Of a DNA stretch of 64,000 nucleotides, positions 10,539-20,640 are shown in pieces. The DNA is from Sebastes aleutianus. Its lineage: Eukaryota > Chordata > Actinopteri > Perciformes > Sebastidae. Both the position numbers and the translations under genes were made by a program. A model generated the notes under the pieces. That model made no database searches. It had not been told where the DNA came from and saw nothing but the letters and a program-made list of their open reading frames with translations. Position 1 is the stretch's first letter, and every line of letters begins with the position of its first letter. The stretch covers positions 18,214,565 to 18,278,564 of the forward strand of contig CAKAKS010000022.1 in the NCBI GenBank assembly GCA_916700875.1, written 5' to 3'.

Positions 10539-13500
10539 ATGGCGGACAGGCTAACGCAGCTCCAAGACGCTGTCAACTCGGTGAGACAAATACTGGAGTT
10601 TATGAGCGATAACTAACTAGAAATATATGTTTTTTGACTGGTTATATCATTTGAAGTCGTTAGCTAAGTGTCTAGAAGCCCCATTGTCCTCAGTCACTTT
10701 GTAAACAAAGCTAACTGGTGGCTAACAGCTAGCCTCAAAAGCTAGTCTATAGAAATAGTGAAATAAAAGTGTGGAAACTTGTGTTTGGTGGATTATTTCT
10801 CTGTTGTTACAATGCTAATTGGCATTGTATTTTACATCGTTGGAAAGCCTGTTTATTTACCTTCACAATGATGTCTAACTTGTAAGGATCATGCATTTGT
10901 GGGATGAGCAGCACAGCTGATTACTTACTGACCACAAGTGAAGAAGAGTCATACTAACAGAAACTGAAGCTCACCATGTGTGTATCTTTAGTTTGTGTCC
11001 AATTAGAGGCACTACAGTTAATAAAACTAACATGAATTGCTCTGGACAATGACTAGAAATAAGTAAAAAGACATAACTTACCAGATAACTAACTAAGAAC
11101 ACCATGTATTTAGCTCATTGTTAACCCTACCCTCCTCTTCTAGTCACACCTTGGATGACAGATGCTGTGTAAATCTGTGCAATATTAATACACTGAATGT
11201 GAAATACATTTGTCTGTGATATATCCTTGAGCCATATACACCTCAAGTGCAACTACTTTTGTTTACATTTTATTTATTACATCTACCCTACCTATTTTAC
11301 AAGTGCAATTACCTCTGTTTACATTACATCTATTTTTATGTTTTATACTTCTAGTGTAACACTTCTGTTTATATTTATTTATTACATCTACTTTACCTAC
11401 TTTAGTTTGTGTCCAATCAGAGGCACTACAGTAAATAAAACTAACATGAATTGCTCTGGACAATGACTAGAAATAAGTAAAAAGACATAACTTATCAGAG
11501 AACTAACCAAAAACACCATATTATTAGCTCATTGTTAACCTAAACTGACAATAACCTGATATTATCAGGTGGCATTCATTCATTCATTCATTCATTCATT
11601 TCATTCTCACTGTGCAATATCATTTTCCACTTGTGCAATTTTGTTAATAGTCTGTTTATTGTCAATACTGTATATACTGCTCCTATTTTTATACTTCCTT
11701 CTATTTAAATGGTTCATATTTTGTTTCACTTTGTTTAGCTCTTTTTTACTGTGTTAGCTGATGCATCTTGTTTTTTGCACTATCCCCTTTGCTGCTGTAC
11801 ACTGCAAATTTACCCACTGCGGGACTAATAAAGGAATATCTTATCTTAATCCAAATGCTGTTGTTTTTGTGTGTCCAGCTTGCAGATCAGTTTTGTAATG
11901 CCATCGGCGTCCTGCAGCAATGTGCGCCTCCTGCCTCCTTCAGTAACATCCAGACGGCTATCAACAAAGATCAGCCAGCAAACCCAACAGAAGGTGATGA
12001 ATTTCCCCACAATATACCTGTTTTTGTCTTTTTTTAGGGGGGTACAGGTGGGTTTAGCAGGTCAACAGTAGATGTCACATAGAAGTGGTGTACATCATTT
12101 GAAAGCTGGGAAGCTGGAGATTAATTTGAGATGCAGCTCAGCACTGTGTGTCAAGTTGTTCTAGTCATAAATCAGAAATAAACATGAATTAAAATACATT
12201 GTCAAAGTGCACAAGGGTTTAGAACATTATTATGGAACTATATGATGGCCATTCCCATGCTCTATTTTATCTTATAAGTTGTTGCAACAATTTTTGATTT
12301 GATACCATTTGTTACACAGATTTGGTGCTAAATTTAACCATTTTCTACCACTTGAGAATTGATAAAAATGATCAATAATCCCTCTAAAATACCACATTAA
12401 GACACCAAGACCTTGAGGAACACTGTAGAAAAAGCCATGTTGTGATTTGGTATCAAAAACTTTTGACATTTTAAGATTTCTGCAAGATTTGAATTTTTAG
12501 CCAAAATGTAGCATAACTTTGGAGCGTTATTTAGCCTCCTTCCCAATGAGCTAGCATGACATGGTTGGTACCAATGGATTCCTTAGGTTTTTCTAGTTTC
12601 ATATGTATCTAGCTCTAAAACTTTTATCTCTACCCAGAATATGCCCAGCTATTTGCCGCCCTGATCGCCAGAACAGCCAAAGATGTGGATGTACTAATCG
12701 ACTCTCTGCCCAGCGAGGAGTCCACGGCAGCTCTGCAGGTCAGCACATTCACAAGTACCTTTCAGACGTGCATTTCACTTACAGATTACACAATGAACAC
12801 ACATAGTAAAGCCCAGTTAGTATTTCTAGCTTTCGGTCAGCAGAGGGAGCCAGGTGAACACTTGTACAGCTGCTTCCTACACTGACAAGGAAAATTATGT
12901 CTGCTCATGGGTAGAAAACAAATAACCAAATGATCATAGTCAGTCATATATATATATTATAATACATATCTCTCCCAAATCACATTGCAACTCTTACAAA
13001 ATAAGTGTATATATTATAGTTTAAGGTTTGATCATTTAAAGAAAGACTCAGGTCTGTGTAGATGCTGAAAATGTACTGCAGTTGTTGAAGGACAAATGAG
13101 AATATCTTGAAATTCAGATGCAACAACTTCTCAAAAGAACACTTTAAACATCTTTTTTAGTGTCAGTGAGTTTTTATGAGGTGCTTTTAAGTTAATTTCT
13201 TATTTTATCTACAGTGCAAATAGAGACCAAATTTTGCTGCTATTTCTGTGTTGACTCCTTGCCTGAAAATAGAAGGTTATATTAGATGGAACTCAAATGA
13301 TCCCTGCGGGTACAAAAATATATCTGTACATCTGGAATGACTATTGGGATAGCTGAATATAGCTGAGTGCAACATAGAGTGAAGCTAGTTTTCCAACACA
13401 AACATCTTTCAACGTTGCATTTTTTTTTTTTTTTTAACGACTTTCCTCAAAAATAAAATGCTCTCCTTAATTTGTTGCTATGTTCTTATCACCGTCTGTA

Positions 13501-14302
13501 TCAGTGTAGACAAAACAGTTTGGTTCTGGCACACCAGAGAGGAAAAAAATCAACACCGTCACTGCTGGTCTCGTCTCTTGAAATCAGAGGACATGTGACG
13601 ATACGGCCCTCATGGGTCTCCTCAATTTACTCTTGTTCTAAATATGCACTCGATGCTTGAAGCTCTTTCCAACATAAAGATAGAAAGATGGAGTACTTAA
13701 TTAATCCTAGCGGGGAAATTGCAGCCGAGTCACGCATGAATTACAAAACAAACAACAAAAGGAGACTCAGAGAAGTAGAAAATAACATTAATAATAGAAA
13801 GATGCTTCATTGGAATTGCTTACATGAGTGCTGGAAATAACGATACAATGTACACCGATCAGCCATAACATTATGACCACTGACAGGGGAAGTGAATAAC
13901 ATTGATTATCTCGTTACAATGGCACCTTGCAGTGGGTGGGATATATTAGACAGCAAGTTTTGTCCTTGAAGTTGATGTGTTGGAAGCAGACCGGTCAGGG
14001 TGCCCATGTTGTCCTAATGTTATGGCTGATCGGTGTATATATATATACTCTCACATCAGTCATTTGATGCACAGAAAACATTTGATTGTAAGTGAATGTG
14101 ACCGGCTGTGACTTCCCGTCAGGCGGCCAGTCTGCGGCAGCTGGAGGAGGAGAACCATGACGCGGCAGCTCGTCTGGAGGAGGTGGTTTACCGCGGCGAT
14201 ATGCTGCTGGAGAAGATCCAGAGCGCCCTGGCTGACATCGCCCAGTCTCAGCTCCGCACCCGCAACGGAGCACCAGGCCAGCCCTCGCCAGCCGAATCCT
14301 GA
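10539..14302 (+). CDS. med21: MED21, Mediator complex middle-module subunit (complete)
   Basis: Mediator subunit 21 (SRB7), which pairs with MED7 to form the hinge of the Mediator middle module that bridges transcription activators and RNA polymerase II in the nucleus. Four coding exons: 10539-10580, 11879-11993, 12638-12738 and 14123-14302; phases join to 145 aa, against 144 in human. The N-terminus MADRLTQLQDAVNS and the following LADQFCNAIGVLQQC are near-identical to human. The C-terminal half keeps the long helices (DVLIDSLPSEESTAALQ, then VVYRGDMLLEKIQSALADIA). Exon 4 ends with an S-P-A-E-S tail and TGA. The start is fixed by family conservation and the agaaaccATGG context. It shares a divergent promoter with FGFR1OP2. 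Confidence 0.93.
10773..10921. repeat. Dispersed repeat, second copy of the 4543 family
   Basis: Closely matches 4543-4695: gaaacttgtgtttggtg, attggcattgtattttac, gtaaggatcatgcatttg and gagcagcacagctgatta. It ends exactly where copy B of the local triplicated block begins, so this insertion may mark a duplication breakpoint. It lies in MED21 intron 1. Confidence 0.7.
10922..11172. repeat. Locally triplicated block, copy B
   Basis: Direct repeat of 9653-9955: cttactgaccacaagtg, agtcatactaacagaaac, ttgctctggacaatgac and ctctagt/ttctagtcacacc-type words in the same order. Compared with copy A it has an extra segment (tccaattagaggcac) that it shares with copy C. Confidence 0.7.
11233..11400. repeat. 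Internally repetitive TTTACAT/TTATTACATCTACC repeat
   Basis: Three imperfect units of about 50-60 bp built on tgtttacatt-tatttattacatctaccctacc. A second copy of the whole block is at 37608-37770 with the same unit order. Not coding: the long frame through it is just the repeat read as Phe/Ile/Tyr. Confidence 0.65.
11403..11545. repeat. Locally triplicated block, copy C (partial)
   Basis: Repeats the middle of copy B: tagtttgtgtccaatcagag, actaacatgaattgctctgg, gaaataagtaaaaagaca and attagctcattgttaacc. It abuts the right arm of the long inverted repeat. Confidence 0.7.
11540..11850. repeat. Right arm of the long inverted repeat
   Basis: Reverse complement of 9150-9475, from ctgacaataacctgatatta and a (cattcatt)n run to ctaataaaggaatatctta. 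The two arms translate to almost the same chance peptide on opposite strands, showing how few differences they carry. It ends 28 bases before the MED21 exon 2 acceptor. Confidence 0.8.
12260..12605. repeat. Dispersed repeat in MED21 intron 2
   Basis: The end of this block (agcataactttggagcgtt, ccttaggtttttctagtttc) is found inverted at 31950-32045 inside the large inverted-repeat element. The block stops about 35 bases before MED21 exon 3. Confidence 0.55.
13060..13850. other. MED21 intron 3, mostly featureless
   Basis: AT-rich intron DNA with a short oligo(T) tract near 13421. The stretch tagaaagatggagtacttaa followed by tcctagcggggaaattgcag at about 13680-13725 resembles the tail words of fish retroposon-like repeats also seen near 20340. 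No exon seen. Confidence 0.4.
13851..14037. mobile_element. mariner/Tc1-like MITE
   Basis: The termini are a long inverted repeat: caccgatcagccataacatt at the left and aatgttatggctgatcggtg at the right, flanked by TA on both sides as expected for the Tc1/mariner superfamily. Only about 185 bp remain, without any transposase frame, so this is an internally deleted non-autonomous copy. It lies 86 bp upstream of MED21 exon 4. Confidence 0.88.
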
Positions 14303-14745
14303 CCCCGCAACGTACACAGTGCAGTCCTGGACAATTTCCCCCCTCATTTTGACTCTTTATTTTTACCCTCAGACGTCACCTGCAAGCCTCAAAACACCCA
14401 ACAATATGTCTGTAAAGGAAATGTGAGGTGGCATTCGGTCAGTGAAACATCATTTGATTGCTTAATTGCAATGTTATTGTCACACAGCAGCCACTGGTCC
14501 CAAGGCAAACACATACTGAAAAATACTTCTGAGTAAATGGTCATGTTTTTTATGTTTTATGTCTGTGTTGTATATTGATTAAGTCTGTTTTTGTAGATAT
14601 TTATGAATGAAATGGTTGAAATTCTTGTTTTGGAGTATCCTCACTGAGAAACCTCTCAACACTCTTCAGACCGGTTAACAAACCCACTCAGCTCACAGTA
14701 ACTCTGAAGTCTTTTTTTAATAAAGTTTAACAAACACTTTGGAGA
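14303..14745 (+). other. MED21 3' UTR with poly(A) signal
   Basis: Follows the MED21 TGA. AATAAA at 14719-14724, preceded by oligo(T) and followed by a T/G-rich stretch, is a good polyadenylation signal, giving a 3' UTR of about 430 bases. Confidence 0.6.
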
Positions 14746-16510
14746 TTTCATTTGTTCGAACGGATTGTATCTGTAAAAGATCATTAGTTTGACATTTTCA
14801 TACATATTTCATATATGCTTTCATACATTTTTCATATACATTTTCATACATTTTTTTCTTGGAAAACAATAGAGGAAGCCTTTTTATCTCCAGAACAAGA
14901 AGTGTGTATATTGTTGCAGTTAGGGCTCACAAGTGATGTTCCTCTCTCATCATATTGATATGAAAAATGATTAAATTCATATCCAAAATGCATGCAACTT
15001 GTTTCTATTATAGTCCTTGTCAGTCCTTAATAATAAACAGCTGTTTATTGGTCAGTACACTAGCTCCACGTAGTTCATCAAAGAATCACACAAACTATGA
15101 TAAATCATAACTTAGCAGAAAATATAAAGTGTATAAAATGATCTGATGAATGATGCACTCAGCGCATTTCCTGAATGTTGTTGAAATGATGTCATTTTCA
15201 ACATGACCTCACTTCTGCTTTTTAAAATGCTGGTGCTGCACATATTAAAACCTCAAAAATGATTTGAGGAACTGGGCTCTGGTTTTAGTATATTTCATGA
15301 CGTTTGAGAGGATTTCATAAGTAAATAGTTTTGCTTTTTTGTGTTTTCTTATGTAGCAAAATGGGACTACAATTTCTTTCTAAGTCTCTAAAAATAAGAA
15401 AAATACCTTTCTATATCAGTTTTCTAAAGCCCAAGCAGCCTGAGAGGACTTGGGTGGTCCCAAACTAATTTATAGAATAGAGTAATGTATCACCAATTAA
15501 ATGTTTATTTTTCTATGATTTCTTTCAAATCCGATAAAATAGCATCTTCGGCTTCCTCTGACAATCGTATAAACAGTCTGAATAGGAAACTGAACTGTTA
15601 ATAATATCTGTAGTTTCAATGTTTTCCCACAACAGCAGAAGTCATGTGGGTCTCAATTTCATTCAAATCAAAATGTGGATGTGATTCCGTCTCAGTGTGA
15701 ACTTATCCGAGCTCAGGCTGCTGGCCAGAGAGTTTATATCCCCAATTCTAAATATAGGTGCTGTGTCACAGCTCAGTGGGCCCCATTGATGCAAGAAATA
15801 TAAAAACAGCCTTGTCCGCTGGACACCACACCCAGACGTGTTAACAGGGTAACACCCACCTCTGTGCATGTTCACATCAGGGCTCTCACAGTAAAAGCAC
15901 TCAACCGTCCAAATAAGGAGACTTATGGAAGAGAAACCAGCCTGCTTTTTTTGCTGTGTTTTGGTCAACACAAGTTTGTTGTTGGTGTTACAGTTTTATC
16001 TGCTTTTTTCAGTTTTATTTACTGCATACACCTGTTCTTTGTCCTATAGACCTTTGGCATATACATATAGACACAAGTGAGCAAGGAAAGAAAAAAATCC
16101 AGATAGGGTGAATGCATTTCTAAGAAACCTTTTTTTAGATGATTGGAGGAAACAAGTCAGTTTCCTGTGGAATTTCTCATGTGAAAACATAATCTCCAGT
16201 GTCTAGTTTAAACAATGAACAATGTTTGACGTATTTTTTGGCCAAAACAAGCTGCTACAGTCATCTTGAAATGTTCCAACCAAAGGTCTCAGATCTTGGC
16301 CATGTTAACAGAAATATATCTTAAAATATTCCCAGAAATATAGCTGTGGTCTGTCTTTCTGTGGCACTTATATTATCTTTTATGGTGTGTTATCTCTTGT
16401 ATTGTCAGTGGGTGAAAGTAGTCCTATAAAAGGTTTATGGGTATAGATTACAGTTTTGTATTTGTATAGTAGTGATATGTGTTTAATGTAAATCATTCTT
16501 TATTTTCTTC
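14746..16510. other. Intergenic MED21-STK38L, no gene seen
   Basis: AT-rich DNA with short repeats of ttcatacatttttcatat at 14795-14860. Open frames up to about 100 codons (for example minus strand 15663-15971) have no recognisable family, no splice-bounded structure and low-complexity residue usage; I treat them as chance. Confidence 0.5.
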
Positions 16511-16514
16511 TATT

Positions 16515-17190
16515 TTTTTATTTAACCTTTATTTAACCAGGTTAGTCCTATTGAGATTAATAACCTATTTTCCAAGGGAGACCTGGCCAAGACGGTCAGC
16601 AGCAAGAACACAAAGTTGCAGACACAAATAGAGATGAAATACAATTCACAAACACTAAAAGCACTCAAATTTGCATTAAAAGAGAACTATCTAAAGACAA
16701 ATGGGGGGACGAAAAGGAACTTTTGTGGGATTCAGCTGTAAAACAAGGGAGCTAAAACATTGGCATGCCATAGAGTCTGCTTCTAAAGCCTTCATTTTAG
16801 AGTTAAAAATATTTAATGATACCAGCTCCTTGCTTTTTAGGTCATTTTGGAGCAAATTCCAGGCTGAGGGTGCAGAATATGCAAAAGCCCTTTCCCCAAG
16901 TTTTGTCCGAGCTTTTGGGACAGAGAGCACAAAGAGGTCCTGTGGACAGTGAATACTGTCCACAATTTTTTTTGCATAATAAAAATACTTAAGTATCCTG
17001 GGAGCAGACCCAGAATCACCTTATATATAAGGATGTACCAATGGGAGAGCCTACGGGTTGCAAGTGCAGGCCATCCCACCCGAGAGTACCACTCACAGTG
17101 GTGAGTCAGAGCTTTACAATTTGTGATGAACCTTAAGGATGCATGGTAAGCTATAAATGTCTCTTGGTCAACTATAGCAAATAACAACCA
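16515..17190 (-). mobile_element. L2-type non-LTR retrotransposon, 3' fragment (broken)
   Basis: The minus strand encodes the C-terminal end of a LINE reverse transcriptase in two frames: from about 17187, YHASLRFITNCKALTHHCEW and VGWPALATRRLSHWYILIYK; then, after a frameshift near 16960, TKLGERAFAYSAPSAWNLLQ and LKSKELVSLNIFNSKMKAL. These are the usual final motifs of fish L2-clade ORF2. A noncoding tail with tttatttaaccaggttagtc follows. The frameshift, missing upstream domains and lack of a 5' end show a dead, truncated copy. Confidence 0.82.
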
Positions 17191-17399
17191 TGCATTATGT
17201 AGTTTTGATCACAATGTGACCTTTTATTGACCTCAGATACTCTCTTGTAGTTCATAAGGCATTTATGTGTGAAGGAACTAATTATTTTAGTATTATTTGT
17301 GTTCTAAAATAGCATCATAATAATAAATTTTTTTAGTAAGGGTTTCCACTAATCATAACCAATAAAATTATGTAATAAAAGCTAACAAATACTGTTGTC

Positions 17400-17700
17400 C
17401 AGTCTTTCATAGCTGCAAAAATGAACCTGCCTTCCTGGAACACACCCCTCTAAACCCGCCTCCCTCATGCGGGGGGCGGGTTTAGAGCTTCTCATTGGCT
17501 GACACACATGTCACTCTCGGGACTATACCACATATGATTGGCCAGTGTGAAACCACAGCTCCCTTTTCTACGTCGCTGATTGGTTGTTGCCAAACGTCAA
17601 TCAAAGACGACGCCGTTGCGTGGCTAGAGCGTCTGATGAGGAGCCGTTGTCGGCGCTGCTGCTTTATTTTATATATTTTATAGCGACAAAAACGACACAT
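17400..17700 (+). promoter_or_regulatory. STK38L promoter with CCAAT boxes and GC-box hairpin
   Basis: A CpG-rich island in AT-rich DNA. It has three reverse CCAAT boxes (ctcattggctg near 17492, gattggccag near 17536, gattggttg near 17578) and a GC box. The GC box is part of a perfect 13-bp inverted repeat, ctctaaacccgcc (17448-17460) against ggcgggtttagag (17475-17487). No TATA box is placed well. It lies about 5.4 kb upstream of the STK38L start codon, with a noncoding first exon between them. Confidence 0.7.
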
Positions 17701-17961
17701 TTCGAGGTCAAAGGGTACAAATGAAGAAAGGAAAATAATTTAAAATATCTCAGGTTAGCTCGCTGTCAACGTCGGAGGAGTTTTGTGATGATACGACGTT
17801 TATATCGATGATGTTTACCGGATAAGTTCCTCTGAAAGGTTCCCAATATCTGGAGCCTCCAACTGCCTCCAGCTGCCAATACTAGGCAGGACAACACATC
17901 TATTTCTTTATATCGTGGTGGTGGCTGCAAGCCAATAGTTTACTCTGGAGCAGGACACGGA
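17640..17961 (+). other. Inferred noncoding first exon of STK38L
   Basis: A moderately GC-rich stretch following the promoter ends in a consensus donor, cacggag/gtaggtga, at about 17961. The first coding exon of STK38L has an acceptor 12 bases before its ATG, so a 5' UTR exon upstream is required. This is the best candidate; its 5' limit is not determined. Confidence 0.5.
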
Positions 17962-18081
17962 GGTAGGTGAACATTTACCCTCATAATGCTCTTTATTTGT
18001 CTGCTATCAAGGAACCTGTCAGAGAAAGAGAGAGAGGCAGGTTAAAGGGAATAGCGGATAAGCTAGCTAATGCTGCGTTCA

Positions 18082-19620
18082 AGGACACACCATCTACTGC
18101 AGGTGGATGAGGAAAAAACGTGGGAATTACGAGATACATTAAACATACAATTAATTTTGACATTTGTTTTACCCTCTTTTAATTTGAAATACATTGACAA
18201 TATATTTAACATATATGTTTGAAGTTAATGTTGTCATTTCTTTCCAATTTTGAAGCATATTCTGAATTACTACTGGAAAAACAATCATTAACGTTAGGTG
18301 AGTTGGTTAATGATGCACTCAAGGACACATCATCTACTGCAGGTGGATGAAGGAAAAACGTGGGAATTATGAGATACACTAAACATACAATTAATTTTTA
18401 CATTTGTTTTACCCTCTTTTAATTTGAAATACATTGACAAAACACATCTGCCAATATATTTAATATATATATATATATATATAATATATATATATATATA
18501 TTATATATATATATATTATATATATATATGAACAAATGAATATTGTCTAGTATTACCATCATGTGGCAGATAGGGTGGCACACAAAAAGTTTCAATTTAA
18601 CATTAGGTGAGTTGTTTAATGCTGCATTCAAGTACACACCATCTCTGCAGGTGGATGAAGGAAAAAACATGGGAATTACGAGACACATTAAACATACAAT
18701 TAATTTATAACGTTACATTTGACATTACCCTTATTTAAAATTAATAAAACACATCTGCCAATATATTCAAAATATATGTTTGAAATTAATGCTATTTCTT
18801 TCCAATTTTGAAGCATATTCTGAATTACTACTGGAAAAAACAAACACTATGAATAAGGATATATAACCAATACATTGCCATATGACATATGAGATGATAC
18901 TGCATAATGTTATAGTATATTACTGAATAATTGATACACACCATACACACCATCTACTGCAGGTGGATGAAGAAAAAACATGGGAATTACGATACACATT
19001 AAATATACAATTAATTTTGACATTTGTTTTACCCTCTTTTAATTTAAAATACATTGACAAAACACATCTGCCAATATATTTAAAATATATGTTTGAATTA
19101 TTAATGTTAGAGGATAAGCTAGCTATCACAACACAGCAACAAAACTGACCCAATGTTTGTATTAAGTAACCTCATATTATTAAAACTCATTGGTATATAT
19201 ATATATATAAAAAAGATTATTATCTAGTATTACCATTAGGGTGGCACACAAAAAGTTTAAATTGAACGTTAGGTGAGTTGTTTAATGCTGCATTCAAGGA
19301 CACACCATCTACTGCAGGTGGATGAAGAAAAAACATGGGAATTATGATACACATTAAACATACAATTAATTTATACCATTACATTTGACATTACCCTCTT
19401 TTAATTTAAAATACATTGACAAAACACATCTGCCAATATATTCAAAATATATTTTTGAAATTAATGTTGTCATTTCTTTCCAATTTTGAAGCATATTCTG
19501 AATTACTACTGGAAAAACAAACACAATGAATAAGGATACATAACCAATATATTGCCATATGACATATGAGATGATAATACATAATGTTATCACTGAATAA
19601 TTGATACACACCATTAAATT
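18082..19620. repeat. Degenerate tandem array of ~240-350 bp units
   Basis: Five units begin near 18082, 18320, 18630, 18945 and 19297. Each has catctactgcaggtggatg, then gggaattacgagatacatt, then ttgttttaccctcttttaat and cattgacaaaacacatctgc. Spacings are about 238, 310, 315 and 352 bp; length differences come from (TA)n runs (18458-18530, 19196-19208) and gain or loss of a segment with caattttgaagcatattctg. It lies in STK38L intron 1. Minus-strand frames across the array are repeat shadows. Confidence 0.82.
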
Positions 19621-19852
19621 CCCCTTATGTGTGTTGTGGTGACCTTTTAAAAAAACAAAAGTGATTGTTTAGCTTGAACTAAACAGGACGTTTGTGACAA
19701 TACATGTTATTTTTGTTATAGGCATAAATTTGTGTGTGTGAGTGTGTGAGCGCCCCATTCCTCTCTCTGGCGTCATGACTGAGTCCTTTCATTAAGGACG
19801 GAAGGGGTTTCCTGTCCAGTCACTTACAGTACTTGAAGGGGGAAGGAGTGTG

Positions 19853-19920
19853 TCTGGGGTGTATTTCCATATACACACACACACACACACTCACACACAC
19901 ACGCACACATTTTTTTTACA
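19853..19920. repeat. (CA)n microsatellite
   Basis: A run of acacac units with tcacacac and cgcacac interruptions, followed by oligo(T), in STK38L intron 1. Confidence 0.7.
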
Positions 19921-20324
19921 CAATTTGGGTGAAATTATCCTTTAACAGCTTCAGTAAGATGAGGAAACATTCAGCGATATTTATTCATCGTGACCAAATC
20001 CTTTCCTTTATTTGTAGTTTTGGCAGGCTGTCCCGTTTTAGGCTGCATCCAAATAGTGAGCCTGCTTTTATACTTCCGTCTTTATAAGTGCCTGAGTGGT
20101 GCAGCCTTGTTTGTTTAGCTAGAGGGTGGATCTGGTTAACTTCAAGCCAGATTGAATCCCTTCAGACTGAGCTAAAGGCCGGGCATTTTTACACATAGGT
20201 GGAGAAACGAGCACAAAACCCATCCGGACCCTCAAGTGTGCACATTAACTTTTTAATTGCTCAATTTCAGCTTCCATACAGCAAACTGGTCGTAATATTT
20301 CATAGTAATATTTGATTCATCACA

Positions 20325-20640
20325 CGATACAATAGATAGATAGTAACTTAATTGATCCCGAGGGAAATTCAAGTTTCCAGAATCACAGTTCCATAGTGCA
20401 AACATATTAGTAAAAAGACACAAGTAAGTAATACAGAGTATAAAAGAATATACCAGATAAAAAAATAACAGGATATGAAGAAACTGTTAAAACTGAATAT
20501 AGTGCAGGGTAACAACTGAGATACGGAACTATTAAAAATGTGAATGTAGTGCAGAACGTGATATAGTGCTAGATAATAAAATATAGGAGATATAGATATT
20601 AAGAAATGTCAAATATGGAATATAATGCGGGATAAGAACT
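20325..20640. repeat. Retroposon-like repeat tail
   Basis: Begins with a gatagatagt tract and taattgatcccgagggaaat, a signature seen at the 3' ends of many teleost SINE/LINE-like repeats, then a series of short units with agtgcag/ataagaactgag words. Related tail words occur at 13680 and 23755. No coding frame. It lies in STK38L intron 1. Confidence 0.5.

Noticed and set aside
20090..20170. tRNA-like A- and B-box words (ctgagtggtgcag, agattgaatccc)
   Set aside because: No cloverleaf can be folded convincingly; at best a decayed SINE head.
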